Source: Cryoendolithus antarcticus
Lineage: Eukaryota > Ascomycota > Dothideomycetes > Cladosporiales > Cladosporiaceae
Direction of reading: 5' to 3'
DNA length: 64,000 bases
Assembly (NCBI GenBank): GCA_002077065.1
Contig: NAJO01000017.1
Location: 620,001 to 684,000, forward strand
Part shown: positions 40,661 to 49,767 of the stretch, in pieces
Layout: every line of letters starts with the position of its first letter
Numbering within the stretch: position 1 is the stretch's first letter
The notes under the pieces: generated by a model
Databases searched by the model: none
Told to the model about the DNA's origin: nothing
The model's input: only the letters and a program-made list of their open reading frames with translations
Program-made: the position numbers and the translations under genes

Positions 40661-42054
40661 TCAGAACATCAAATTCGAGGGCACGCTGTTCTTGTCTCGC
40701 ATCTTCTCTGCCGTCGCCACACCAGCTATCGGTAACTTGGGGCCCGCATGGCCATTACTTGCGCCATTCACGCCGATTCTCGCCACCGCTTGGCTGTACG
40801 CTGGGTGCGTTGGCAGCAGTCCAAGCTGCGCAAGGGCCGTCGCCTGATCCCATGAGATGTGTTCGTGGTATAATCGATCGCCTCGGATGTTGACTACTGC
40901 CATCATCGGGATTGCGACTTTGTGGCCAGTGGGCGGTATGCCTGGGAATCTGGAGGAAGTGTCAGCGTCGTGGGCTAGGCGATCATGGCGACGTCTTGAA
41001 GCTGGCAGACTCACAGCCAATCGACAATAGTATCGTGAGTGAACTTGAAGATGAACTCATCGACCACACGATCAATCCCTACAGTCCGAGAGATGAGCTC
41101 GAGCTCCGTGTCAGCTGGGTTCGAGAAGATGAAGTGGTCTCGATAGAACGCTGTCAAGTTCTCACGACCGATGCCGCCAGTCAGCTACATCATGTCAGCA
41201 TATCGAGTCACCTGAGAAGCAAGTAAGTCAACAGACAGTAGGCACATGATTCACATAAGGCTCCTGCACCATCGTCGCCATAGTCTTCTCCACGCTTCTC
41301 TCGGCGAACTCAAACATAGTGTGCTCGTCCCAGATCGCCTCGAGATCAAAATAAGGTCCTTCCATGACCTTCTTCAAGAAGGTCAGACTCCGTGAATGCG
41401 AGACTGCCTCATCAGCATACGAGAACTTTGGGTGGAAGGGCGTGGCGAATAGGTGAGAACTCGTTGTGGCGTAGGAGTAGACTTTCTCGCGCTTGCTACG
41501 TTCGGTTGCGGGAGAGACAGGGGCGCCGGCTGCATGGATGGCTATGGGGATTAGCGAGGGGGAGAGGGAGGCGAGATCGGACGAGGTGGTGTAGAGAATT
41601 ATGCCCGCGAGGCTCGGGATCTTGGAGGCGGAGGGCGCGACGCGATTCCAAATTTCGTAGTCGTAGCCTTCAAAGCATCAGCCTTTACCGTCAGGTATTC
41701 TAAAAGCTCCAGGATCTGCTCACAGACGATGCCGATCGTCTCTTTTGGTTGGCATTTGTCGGCCGTCGCCAGAGCATTGGTCGCTGCTGCCAGCGGATCA
41801 ACGCTGGCACTCCATGCCTCCGGCAAGACCTCCACAACGCAGTAGCCTTCCTCGGCCCATTTCATTGTTGCAGAGGGGATGCCATCCTCGATCCTGAGCT
41901 GCGATTTATCATTGATGCCAGACTCCGATATGAGTAGAATGATGCCAGGTCCGGTCCCTTTGCGCGATAGTGGGTGAACTAATGAGATACCATTTGCGAC
42001 GACTTCGATCTTCGTTGCTGGGAGCGATTCCGTAGCTTCACCGATGGATCCCAT
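40661..42054 (-). CDS. Dienelactone hydrolase-like / SnoaL-like two-domain protein
   Basis: Four exons: 41724-42054, 41237-41667, 41015-41184, 40661-40949; 406 residues. Introns 41668-41723 (GTGAGC..GAAG, branch GGCTGATG) and 40950-41014 (GTGAGT..CCAG) are good. Intron 41185-41236 uses a weak donor (GTCTGT) but restores the conserved YVNHVPTLTGGIGRENLTAF. The N-terminal half is an alpha/beta-hydrolase of DLH type (GIILLISESGIND; IPSLAGIILYTTSSD; SHLFATPFHPKFSYADEA with a candidate catalytic His). The usual nucleophile elbow G-x-C-x-G is not evident: the site reads IGIVCYDYEIW. The C-terminal half is a SnoaL/NTF2-like fold (FYRDHFIFSNPADTELELIS; VDEFIFKFTHD; MMAVVNIRGDRLYHEHISWD). This fusion is known in ascomycetes as 'carboxymethylenebutenolidase' without a proven substrate. 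The hydrolase half may be weakly active or inactive. Confidence 0.8.
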
Positions 42055-43173
42055 CGTCGTTGCGTTGTGGTTCAGATATTCGAAAGCTACGAACGCGAGA
42101 TTACAGGTTTCCTGAGGGCGGTGTTGCTATGTAGTTGATTGGCTGGAACGATCCGAGCCAGGCGCGACGATCAAGTATGGAAGCACTGGTGGAAGCATGA
42201 AGAGTCAGATTTGCAGCGATATGGAATCGCTCTTGAAGTCACTCTTGAGGTTAGATGTATTAGGTACAATGGCTGCATGACGTTGACCATGCAGATCAGA
42301 AGTGGCGCAACTAAATAACCAGCCGGGTACATGTATCCAGGTCAAACTCTGGCAGCTACTCAGGTGGATATATAGTGCTACAACTCATCTCATGCATATC
42401 AGCGATTGAGGTCATATCTCGATGGAGATTGTGGCTTCGGTGCGCAAACGCAACAGAGTACGATCGCAAAGTTGCAAACATCGGAGCCTGACAGCGATCC
42501 TAAGGTACGGAAGGTTGTGGCGGTCTCCTCCCACATCTGTACCCTGGCATGATATGGCCGCAGCTCGTGCAGCGTCGCGACGTCAACGTAGCTCAACACA
42601 TTGCAGAGACTTACGCCTCACGAGTAATCTTTTGTATTGCGCAGACGTTTGGCTATCCGATGCGACGAAGGCTGCGCGTAGAGCACGGTAGTGACTATGG
42701 GTGGATATGGAATCTCAGCAACAGCACTTTTGACCACGTCAATGTCAGGACTCGCTGGCACACAAGTGAAGAGGTTCCACACTCCGTGTTCCCGGACTCC
42801 CAGTGGAATGTGAATGCAGCGGAGGAGTATGCTGTCGTAGCTGTCGCCAGAAGCTTCTTATCGGCGGCTCGACGTGTTCCTAGACTTCTTTCTTCGCGAA
42901 GGTCGTCGGCATGTGCGACAATGTATAAGACCCATAGAGTCCTGTAGCAGTGAAGTCACAACGCTTAGTGCTGGCAGACACTGCAACCTGCAGGCGTCAC
43001 ATGTCTCCCTACTCTCGTTCATACATCCCTCGAAGTCTTCTTCGCCGTTTAACACTTCTACTTCGTGTATAGACAGCCACTGTTGCCAACACACTCCCAA
43101 CAGCTCGACTTCGACCTTCCTGTCGGCGAGCGATCACCAGATCCCAGGATTGGTATAGTCAAGATCCTTAGCA
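42055..43173. other. Intergenic region, no gene supported
   Basis: 1.1 kb between divergent genes. Short frames only. Nothing recognised. Confidence 0.4.
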
Positions 43174-44126
43174 ATGATGTCGATCAGGAAAGCGTTAAAG
43201 CTCCAACGATCGAAGCCGTTGATATATCTTCTGGACCTCCCCGGCGAGGTCCGCAACTTGATTTACGAACTCTGCCTGGACAAAAGCACTGATGGCATCG
43301 ATCTTCCGCTCGTACGTCAGAGGACGGCGCAGCGACATGACCGTAGGCGTGAGCTGATAAGAAAGATGGAGACGGCGCTTGGAAAGAGTCGGAACCAGCT
43401 ATCGCTGCTGCAAACCTGTACGCAGATCTACAACGAGGCCAAACACCTAGTTTGGCACAACGTTGGTATCACTCTCTTTGCGCTCCACGGAGCTTGTAGG
43501 AATGATCCGAACGATCTGGATATATTACCCCGCAAGCAATTCCTCCCGAGAAGGGTCCAGAAAGATTCAGGGACATCGGTCACCACTTCGAATATGTTCA
43601 GCGGCTCGAGCTCGTTGGACTCGACACGCTGGCCTTGATGTTGGCCCCTCCTCAGATGCTCGTTGGACACAGGCTTTCGAAATTGATATGACCACCCAAG
43701 AAGTCTATGCCAGCGATGCGTAGGAAAGAGTACTTTCCTGAGCTGCGAATGAATCTGAATTGCACCAAGGACGCCTTCCATCTCTTCTGCCGAGCAATCC
43801 CGCAGGTGAAGCATCTTACAGTATTCGATAAATGCTTTGACGAGCTCGCTCAACACATTCGTCGTGTACCATGGCTAGTATTCATGGCCTCGGATGCGAA
43901 GTGCCACTGGCTGTACTTGCGGGTGCGTTTCCCGCAGCTCGACCCTCTGCATTTGCGAAACTTTGAGGGAACTGGCCCTCTGGAACAGTATGATTTTGTG
44001 GCAGGAGCATGGCGCATGAAGAGTAGTAGCGAGGTGCTAGAAGGGTTCGACACGCCGGGCATGCTGGACAGATGGATGAAGTCGTGGCGTGCGTCGAATG
44101 GCATGTGCCCTCTCTTGTGGATGTAA
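43174..44126 (+). pseudogene. Broken F-box-like fungal gene (LPGEVRNLIYE type)
   Basis: Three pieces of one protein are seen. Frame 1 from 43174: YLLDLPGEVRNLIYELCLDK, then LLQTCTQIYNEAKHLVWHNV, the signature of a large fungal family of F-box-like proteins. Near 43500-43560 the coding sense moves to another frame (ERFRDIGHHFEYVQRLELVG, LDTLALMLAPPQM). That frame meets TGA at 43689-43691 and continues in frame with EYFPELRMNLNCTKDAFHLF and IPQVKHLTVFDKCFDELAQH to 44126. Introns could join the pieces (for example donor GTAGGA near 43497, and GTTGGA near 43660), but their acceptors (CAAG) are poor. I therefore call it probably decayed. If intact with introns it would be an accessory protein of unknown target. 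Confidence 0.5.
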
Positions 44127-44396
44127 GACGAAGAGTGCCGTAAAGTGGCTCCCTCAAAACCCTAGGTGGAAGAGTAGCGATGCGCGCTCGAACCGCCGTC
44201 GGATATTGCAGGGTGTGTGTCGAAGCGACGAGTCGAAGGAGATGTTGAAGGAGACAAAGAGAAAGCACCACACCTCAGCTTCCAAATCCAACAATGCTTC
44301 CACCAGAGACAAAGCAACGTCCCAAAGCAGTTACAACTTTCGTGTGGATACTCGCATAAACTCCCACAGCAGTACACAACTCACCAGCTAGTAGCC

Positions 44397-44861
44397 ATGC
44401 CAGCCCCAGGTACGATGTGTTGCCACAAACTCTACATCTACACCGTCTGCGGCCACTCTCACTTCTCCCAGCATCCCACCATCGAATGCCGACATGCCTC
44501 GATCTCACCCAGCTCCAGTAGCTCTGAAACCTGTGGCTTCATAGCCCACCCGTACCAGTCTTGGAAGCTCGAGTCGCTTTGCCCAGCCTGCGCGCGACGG
44601 AGGACTCAATTGATGGCTGGACTGGAGCAGCAGCAGACTGTCAAGTATGACGAGTGGAAGTGGAAGGTCAGCTATGGCATGCCGAGTCATGGAAAGGACT
44701 ATTGGGGCCGCAAGGCTGATGAGAGGGAGGAGGAGGCGAAAAGTATGAGGGAGAAGGAGAAGGGTGAACAAAGCAGAGGAGGCGGTAGGAAGAGCGGTAG
44801 GTTCAGTCTGAAGAGGATGAGCTCGAGAAAGTCAGCGAAGACTGTGGCCTCGGGTCGATGA
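44397..44861 (+). CDS. Small Cys/His-rich fungal protein with basic tail, unknown function
   Basis: 154 residues from ATG 44397. The first 65 residues carry regularly placed Cys and His: MCCHKLYIYTVCGHSHF, IECRHASI, ETCGFIAHPYQSW, ESLCPACARRR, enough for two zinc sites. A conserved-looking piece follows (KYDEWKWKVSYGMP), then a Lys/Arg/Glu and Ser-rich tail. I know this layout from uncharacterised ascomycete proteins but no function. The frame is open to 44217, but the extra 60 residues are low-complexity, so the ATG before the Cys block is preferred. Confidence 0.65.
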   Translation: MPAPGTMCCHKLYIYTVCGHSHFSQHPTIECRHASISPSSSSSETCGFIAHPYQSWKLESLCPACARRRTQLMAGLEQQQTVKYDEWKWKVSYGMPSHGKDYWGRKADEREEEAKSMREKEKGEQSRGGGRKSGRFSLKRMSSRKSAKTVASGR

Positions 44862-45208
44862 AGACCGATTGTGTGATGCGTGACGGGCAAAGATGAAGCC
44901 TGTGAATCCTGTACTCTCAATACCGCACGATTTGGCGACGGGGAAGAGCGAAAGCGGCTTAGCGCGCCGGCGGGAGTCCGGATCGGCACTTTAGCTCCAC
45001 AAGCCAGTGAAGCGACTGGTTGCAAAAAGTTGACTGCATCGACAATTTTTGGCTGGTCTGTGACAAAGAACGACCGACCACAACATACCGTGCAACCACA
45101 TGCGTAGGGCAACATCAACGTGGTGAAGCATGGAGTCACGGATCCTGACATGACGTTGTGTCTGTGATCAGCTGCAACCCACAAATCAAGTGTTCAACGG
45201 TACTCAAA
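44862..45208. other. Intergenic upstream of MTD1
   Basis: 347 bp; promoter side of MTD1. No gene or clear element seen. Confidence 0.4.
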
Positions 45209-46238
45209 ATGAATTCGACAATGGTGAACGGCGTTAGTCACCCATGCAAAGTCGTCCTCGCAGCGTCGATCGCCAAAGCGCTTGCTTCAGAAGTCCACAA
45301 CGATCTTGCGAAGCTCTCACGGAAACCTCACCTTCATGGCTATCTCGCGAACAAGGACCCGGCAGCTCGCATGTACGCCGACTGGACCGGCAAAACCTGC
45401 CGCGAGAATGGCTTCGACTTCACTCTTCATGATGTCGAGCGCGAGGACCTTGAGGACGAGCTGAGATCGGCAAACCACCGCGACGAGATCGACGGAGTGA
45501 TCGTCTACTACCCGGTCTTCGGCAGTGAACGCGATCGTACACTGCAATGGACAGTGAGCATGTACAAGGATGTTGAAGGGCTGTCGCCGCAGTTGATCAG
45601 CAATATGTACCAGAACATCCGCTTCTTGGATCCTCCGTTCAATGTGCAGAAGTCCATCCTTCCATGTACTCCACTTGCGGCGATCAAGATCCTTGAGCAC
45701 TTGCATGTGTACAACTCCTTCCTGGACTACGGCAAGCGACTCTTTGGTCGCAGGATCACCGTCATCAACCGGAGTGAGGTCGTTGGTCGACCGCTGGCAG
45801 CGTTGCTGGCGAATGATGGCGCAGAGGTGTATAGCGTTGATGTGACTGGCGTGCAGCAGTTCAGCAGAGGTAGCGGGCTTCGGCGACAGAAGCACGAGAC
45901 CAAAGATCTCGAGGGCTGGGGGCTGGAGCAATGTCTGCCAATCAGCGATGTAGTAATCAGTGGAGTACCAGGGGAGACTTACAAGATTCCGACCAATCTG
46001 ATACGAGAAGGTGCAGTGTGTATCAACTTTTCGAGCGAAAAGGTGAGGTCACATTTTAGAGACGCACTCGCTCGACGATCGACTGACTAGTCCTCGACAG
46101 AATTTCGACCCCGACGTCAAAGAGCGAGCATCAATCTACGTGCCCGCAATCGGTAAGGTGACGATCGTTGTGCTGCTTCGAAATTTGGTACGACTCGTGC
46201 AAAACAAGCCAGAGGAGAGTGGTGTAGGGGGCGCGTAG
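45209..46238 (+). CDS. MTD1: NAD+-dependent methylenetetrahydrofolate dehydrogenase
   Basis: Exons 45209-46042 and 46101-46238 with a 58 bp phase-0 intron (GTGAGG..CGACAG); 323 residues, matching yeast Mtd1 (320). It oxidises 5,10-methylene-THF to methenyl-THF in cytosolic one-carbon metabolism. Family features: MYADWTGKTCRENGFDFTLH, DGVIVYYPVFGSERDRTLQ, YKDVEGLS, ILPCTPLAAIKILEHL, and the nucleotide-binding loop FGRRITVINRSEVVGRPLAA, with SVDVTGVQQF typical of the monofunctional enzyme. The C-terminus after the intron reads VYVPAIGKVT-like (SIYVPAIGKVTIVVLLRNL). The start is the first ATG preceding NGVSHPCKVVLAASIAKAL. The splice is needed to reach this conserved C-terminus, which supports it strongly. 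Confidence 0.94.
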
Positions 46239-46410
46239 AGAAGAGCCGATCACTCTCTAGTCCAGGGCAGTCCTGGCTTTCGGGCTCTCAGGGCTTGAGG
46301 CCTACCAGGCTTGCAAGCGTGCCGTTTTGCACGATAGCGGCTTGTAGATCAGATCCAAGACCCGAAACGAGCGGACGTAGGCCTGTACTGGTCAGCGACT
46401 TCCAGGCATC

Positions 46411-47286
46411 TCAGATACGAGTTTCATCGTAATACGAACCGTGCCGCTGCAAAGGATCCCACCTTATTACGATGTCTTTCAGAGACTGCGTATCTCGATA
46501 ATGTTTTGCGATGCGTGCTTCCAGCTGTGAAAAGCTTGCACACCCCTGCTGCTGCTCTATCACAACAACTCCTAACACAAAGGGTCGATTCGTGTTGCCA
46601 GCTGCAACGAATCCTAGCCGGCCTGAGCAGTATTGTGCGTGCATCTTCATTTCGGCGGTCAGCCCGTGAAGTACGCCGAATGTGATCCCCATTGCAGCAT
46701 CAGTGTGACCGCTGTCCAAGTGGCGCCGACTCTGCTCACAACAGCCCATCGTGACAGCCATGTACTGCACCGGTGGTTGCGTGATATACGCCCGCCGCAT
46801 GAGCCCGCCCATGTGCGTTATGAGCGATTCCAAGATCCAAGAGATTCTGTAATTCGCTGGACCCAGCAGACTGAAGTTATCCTCTTCAATCATATTCGAG
46901 TCCTCAACGTGAGGTGGAAGTGTCCGTGCCGTACATTTGTAATCAGGCGCCAGATAGAGAGCTCGAAGGAGCTTCACATCAGACTCTATCGATCACTTCC
47001 AGTACTTACAAACCGCAAAACATTTCAGGAGCTTCATGACATTTAGTTGCTGTAGAATCAGTGAGAGTATCTCCGGAATTGCAAACACCGAGTGTGTCGC
47101 ACGGTTTCCGGCGCGTATTGCTTCGTCCTTCGTCCGTAGGCTGTCGCGATCCGCAAGTAGCTCGTCCTGCTCGCATCTCAGAACTTGTACCAGTCGCTCC
47201 AATGTATCAATACGTCTTGTTCGCTGATCGCATTGAACTTGCATCGAACCCATGAGAGTCTCCGGATCCATGTTGGATAGACCCAT
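46411..47286 (-). pseudogene. F-box protein gene interrupted by in-frame TGA
   Basis: Reads MGLSNMDPETLMGSMQ, a coiled-coil piece (TLERLVQVLRCEQDELLADR), then an F-box: FAIPEILSLILQQLNVMKLL, KCFAVCKYWK, TGA at 46993-46995, and in the same frame SIESDVKLLRALYLAPDYKC. The F-box continues across the stop (xxCKxWxxxIxxSxxLLRALxL is the usual pattern), so an ancestral sense codon was lost. The C-terminal half to 46411 is less conserved (ESLITHMGGLMRR; MKMHAQYCSGRLGFVAAG). A strong donor GTAAGT at 47009 with an acceptor 48 bp on (CGAG) would remove the stop in frame, but it would also delete part of the F-box. I therefore favour a pseudogene or truncated allele; a 97-residue N-terminal product is possible. 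Confidence 0.55.
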
Positions 47287-47804
47287 TGAACCCTCGGATC
47301 TCAGGTGTTGCGTTGAAGTCCCTGCGGTGGTTTATGTCAAGCCGCCTAGCTGCATGAAGGAGCGTGTTATCGTTGAGAATCCCAATCTGCACGATATCAG
47401 ATAGCCAGCATGATGGTTCTGGGTGGTCTCTCTCCTCTCAACTCATGGGTGGCCTGAATTATTGTACACTTGACCACGGGAACGAGACGCGAGGTGATGG
47501 AATGATGAGAGTGTCGTGGAAGAGGCGGGCGTGATGGCACACAGACAATCACGGATCAAAGTCGGCCCGTACAACGCATTGGACATCAGCTGTGGACACC
47601 GAATACATATATGCTTCCGTCTCGTTCAGAATTCTGGCGAATACGGGAAGCCACCGACGTTAGCAGACTACCGAATCGTAAGATCACCTCGTGGACCATA
47701 CTCTGGGATTTCGATTGGTCCCTTCGACGTCGACTCTGCTGGGCAAAGCGTGAACCTAAACATGCATCGGTAACGATCAGCCATAACAGCAGGACAGCAT
47801 CGCC
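47287..47804. other. Divergent intergenic region between F-box gene and ALG6
   Basis: 518 bp. Promoter side of ALG6. No gene seen. Confidence 0.4.
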
Positions 47805-49592
47805 ATGTCCACGCCGTCTCACAGACCTCGAAAGAAGTCCCGCGCGTCCGAAGTCCACGCAGCAACGAGCAATGGCTCCATCACGCTCGATGCGACCTCT
47901 TCGCGCGAACGCCCGGCCTTCCCCCTGGCCGCGTTCTTCTGGCCTACCAAAGGCGTACCCACCTCCAGCTGGGTAATCCTCTCTAGCATACTCATGATTA
48001 CTGGGCTCTTCCGCTGGACCACAGGCTTCTGGCCGTATTCCGGCAGAGCTCGTCCACCCATGCACGGCGACTTCGAAGCGCAGAGACATTGGATGGAACT
48101 GACGATCCACCTACCCGTGACGCATTGGTACTTTCATGACCTCGAGTGGTGGGGTCTAGACTACCCCCCTTTGACGGCCTACCATTCCTGGATATGTGGA
48201 CAGATCGGAAGCCTATTGAACCCTGACTGGTTCGCCCTTTACCTCAGCAGGGGCAACGATGACCACGGCGTCAAGGTCTTCATGCGCGCTACGGTCATCA
48301 TAAGCGAGTACCTGATCTACACCCCGGCAGCCGTCATCTGCGTCCGCCAGCTCGGACGTATGCACAACATCAACCCCTGGGAGTCCAGCATTGCGCTGAC
48401 AGCCCTACTCATGCAGCCTGCAACGATCCTGATAGATCACGGGCACTTCCAGTACAACACCGTGATGTTGGGCTTCACGCTCGCCTCGATCGCGTCGCTC
48501 TACGCCGGTCGAAGACTCTGGAGCTGTGTATTCTTCGTCTGCGCACTGGGATTCAAGCAGATGGCGCTTTTCTATGCGCCGGCCATAGCCGCTTACTTAG
48601 CCGGCTCTTGCGTGTTCCCTCGGTTGAACCTCCCGCGGCTGGTAGGGATAGCGATCATTACGCTCGCTTCCTTCGCCTTACTGTTTCTGCCTCTGCTGCT
48701 AGGGACAGCCTTCGCCACCTATCGCTCTCTACCCCTCCCCGCGACCGCAACGCCACCACCACTCCTCGCCTCGCTCCCTGCACTCCTCAGCTCAGAGAAA
48801 TCAACACTCTACCCCTACATCACCCAGCTGCTCCAAGCAGTCCACCGCATCTTTCCCTTCGCCCGCGGCCTCTTCGAAGACAAAGTAGCGAACATCTGGT
48901 GCTTCGTGCACTCCACCGGCCTGCACAAGCTCTCCGCTTACTCCGCCTCAACACTCTCCCGCGCGTCTCTCCTATTGACCCTAGCCTCCATAACCCCGCC
49001 CTGCGCCCTCCTCTTCCTAGCTCCCCGACCACAAGTCCTAGCCCCAGCTCTCGCAACAACAGCCTGGGGTTTCTTCCTCTGCGGCTTCCAGGTCCACGAG
49101 AAGAACGTCCTTCTCCCTCTGCTACCTTTGACGCTCCTCCTGGCGGGGAAAGACGGGATGAAGCCTTCCGACAGAGGCTGGGTGGGCTACGCAAACGTCC
49201 TCGCAGCCTTCACGCTCTTCCCCCTACTCAAACGCGACCAGCTGCGGATCCCATACTTCGTTCTCACGGGCCTTTGGAGCTGGCTTCTCGCTCTCCCGCC
49301 TACGAGCTTGAGTATCTTCTTTGGATCTACGGCACGGTCGGGCGAGGAGGCGGAGTTGCACTGGACGAGCAAGATCCTGCATTTAGGCACCTACGCTGCG
49401 ATGATCGCCTGGCACGTCGTGGAGGCGTTCGTAGAGACGCCAGAAGGCAAGCAAGATCTATGGGTCGTGGCGAATGTGAGTATAGGCGCTGCTGGATTCG
49501 GACTATGCTATCTGTGGTGTCTGTGGCAGAGTGTAGTGGCGAGTGGATTGTTAGACCGAACTTCCGGACAGACGGCGAAGAAAACGCAGTGA
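47805..49592 (+). CDS. ALG6: Dolichyl-P-Glc:Man9GlcNAc2-PP-dolichol alpha-1,3-glucosyltransferase
   Basis: Single exon, 595 residues, multi-pass ER membrane protein. Alg6 adds the first glucose to the lipid-linked oligosaccharide in N-glycosylation. The luminal N-terminal loop holds the catalytic-site family motif MHGDFEAQRHWMELTIHLPV, THWYFHDLEWWGLDYPPLTA and YHSWICG. Asp in GDFEAQRHW is the conserved acidic residue. Further markers: QPATILIDHGHFQYNTVMLG and CALGFKQMALFYAPA. About 11-12 hydrophobic segments follow. The H-x(n)-GFQVHEKNVLLPLLPLTLLL stretch near the C-terminus separates ALG6/ALG8 from other families, and the N-terminal WWGLDYPPLTAY favours ALG6 over ALG8. The N-terminus is basic and cytosolic. 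The neighbour NUS1 acts in dolichol synthesis for the same pathway. Confidence 0.92.
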   Translation: MSTPSHRPRKKSRASEVHAATSNGSITLDATSSRERPAFPLAAFFWPTKGVPTSSWVILSSILMITGLFRWTTGFWPYSGRARPPMHGDFEAQRHWMELTIHLPVTHWYFHDLEWWGLDYPPLTAYHSWICGQIGSLLNPDWFALYLSRGNDDHGVKVFMRATVIISEYLIYTPAAVICVRQLGRMHNINPWESSIALTALLMQPATILIDHGHFQYNTVMLGFTLASIASLYAGRRLWSCVFFVCALGFKQMALFYAPAIAAYLAGSCVFPRLNLPRLVGIAIITLASFALLFLPLLLGTAFATYRSLPLPATATPPPLLASLPALLSSEKSTLYPYITQLLQAVHRIFPFARGLFEDKVANIWCFVHSTGLHKLSAYSASTLSRASLLLTLASITPPCALLFLAPRPQVLAPALATTAWGFFLCGFQVHEKNVLLPLLPLTLLLAGKDGMKPSDRGWVGYANVLAAFTLFPLLKRDQLRIPYFVLTGLWSWLLALPPTSLSIFFGSTARSGEEAELHWTSKILHLGTYAAMIAWHVVEAFVETPEGKQDLWVVANVSIGAAGFGLCYLWCLWQSVVASGLLDRTSGQTAKKTQ

Positions 49593-49767
49593 GCGCTGCA
49601 GTGTAATGTGAAACAAGCTATCTATGCTTCTACTTCCGTGTCCTATCTCTATCGTTGACACCCATCTGCGCACGCTATGCAAAACAAGGGGTATCCCGTC
49701 CGTTCGCACGACAAATGCTTTGCTGACCACATGTGCCTCTCTCCCCACCCTCACAAAATGACTGGAC

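Noticed and set aside
48608..49606. 332-codon frame overlapping ALG6 in another phase
   Set aside because: Arg/Pro-rich translation typical of a shadow frame in GC-rich coding sequence; ALG6 itself is clear.
49688..49712. Sequence resembling the 5S rRNA core (GGTATCCCGTCCGTTCG)
   Set aside because: Only about 17 bases resemble 5S; flanking bases do not continue the 5S sequence or its internal control region.
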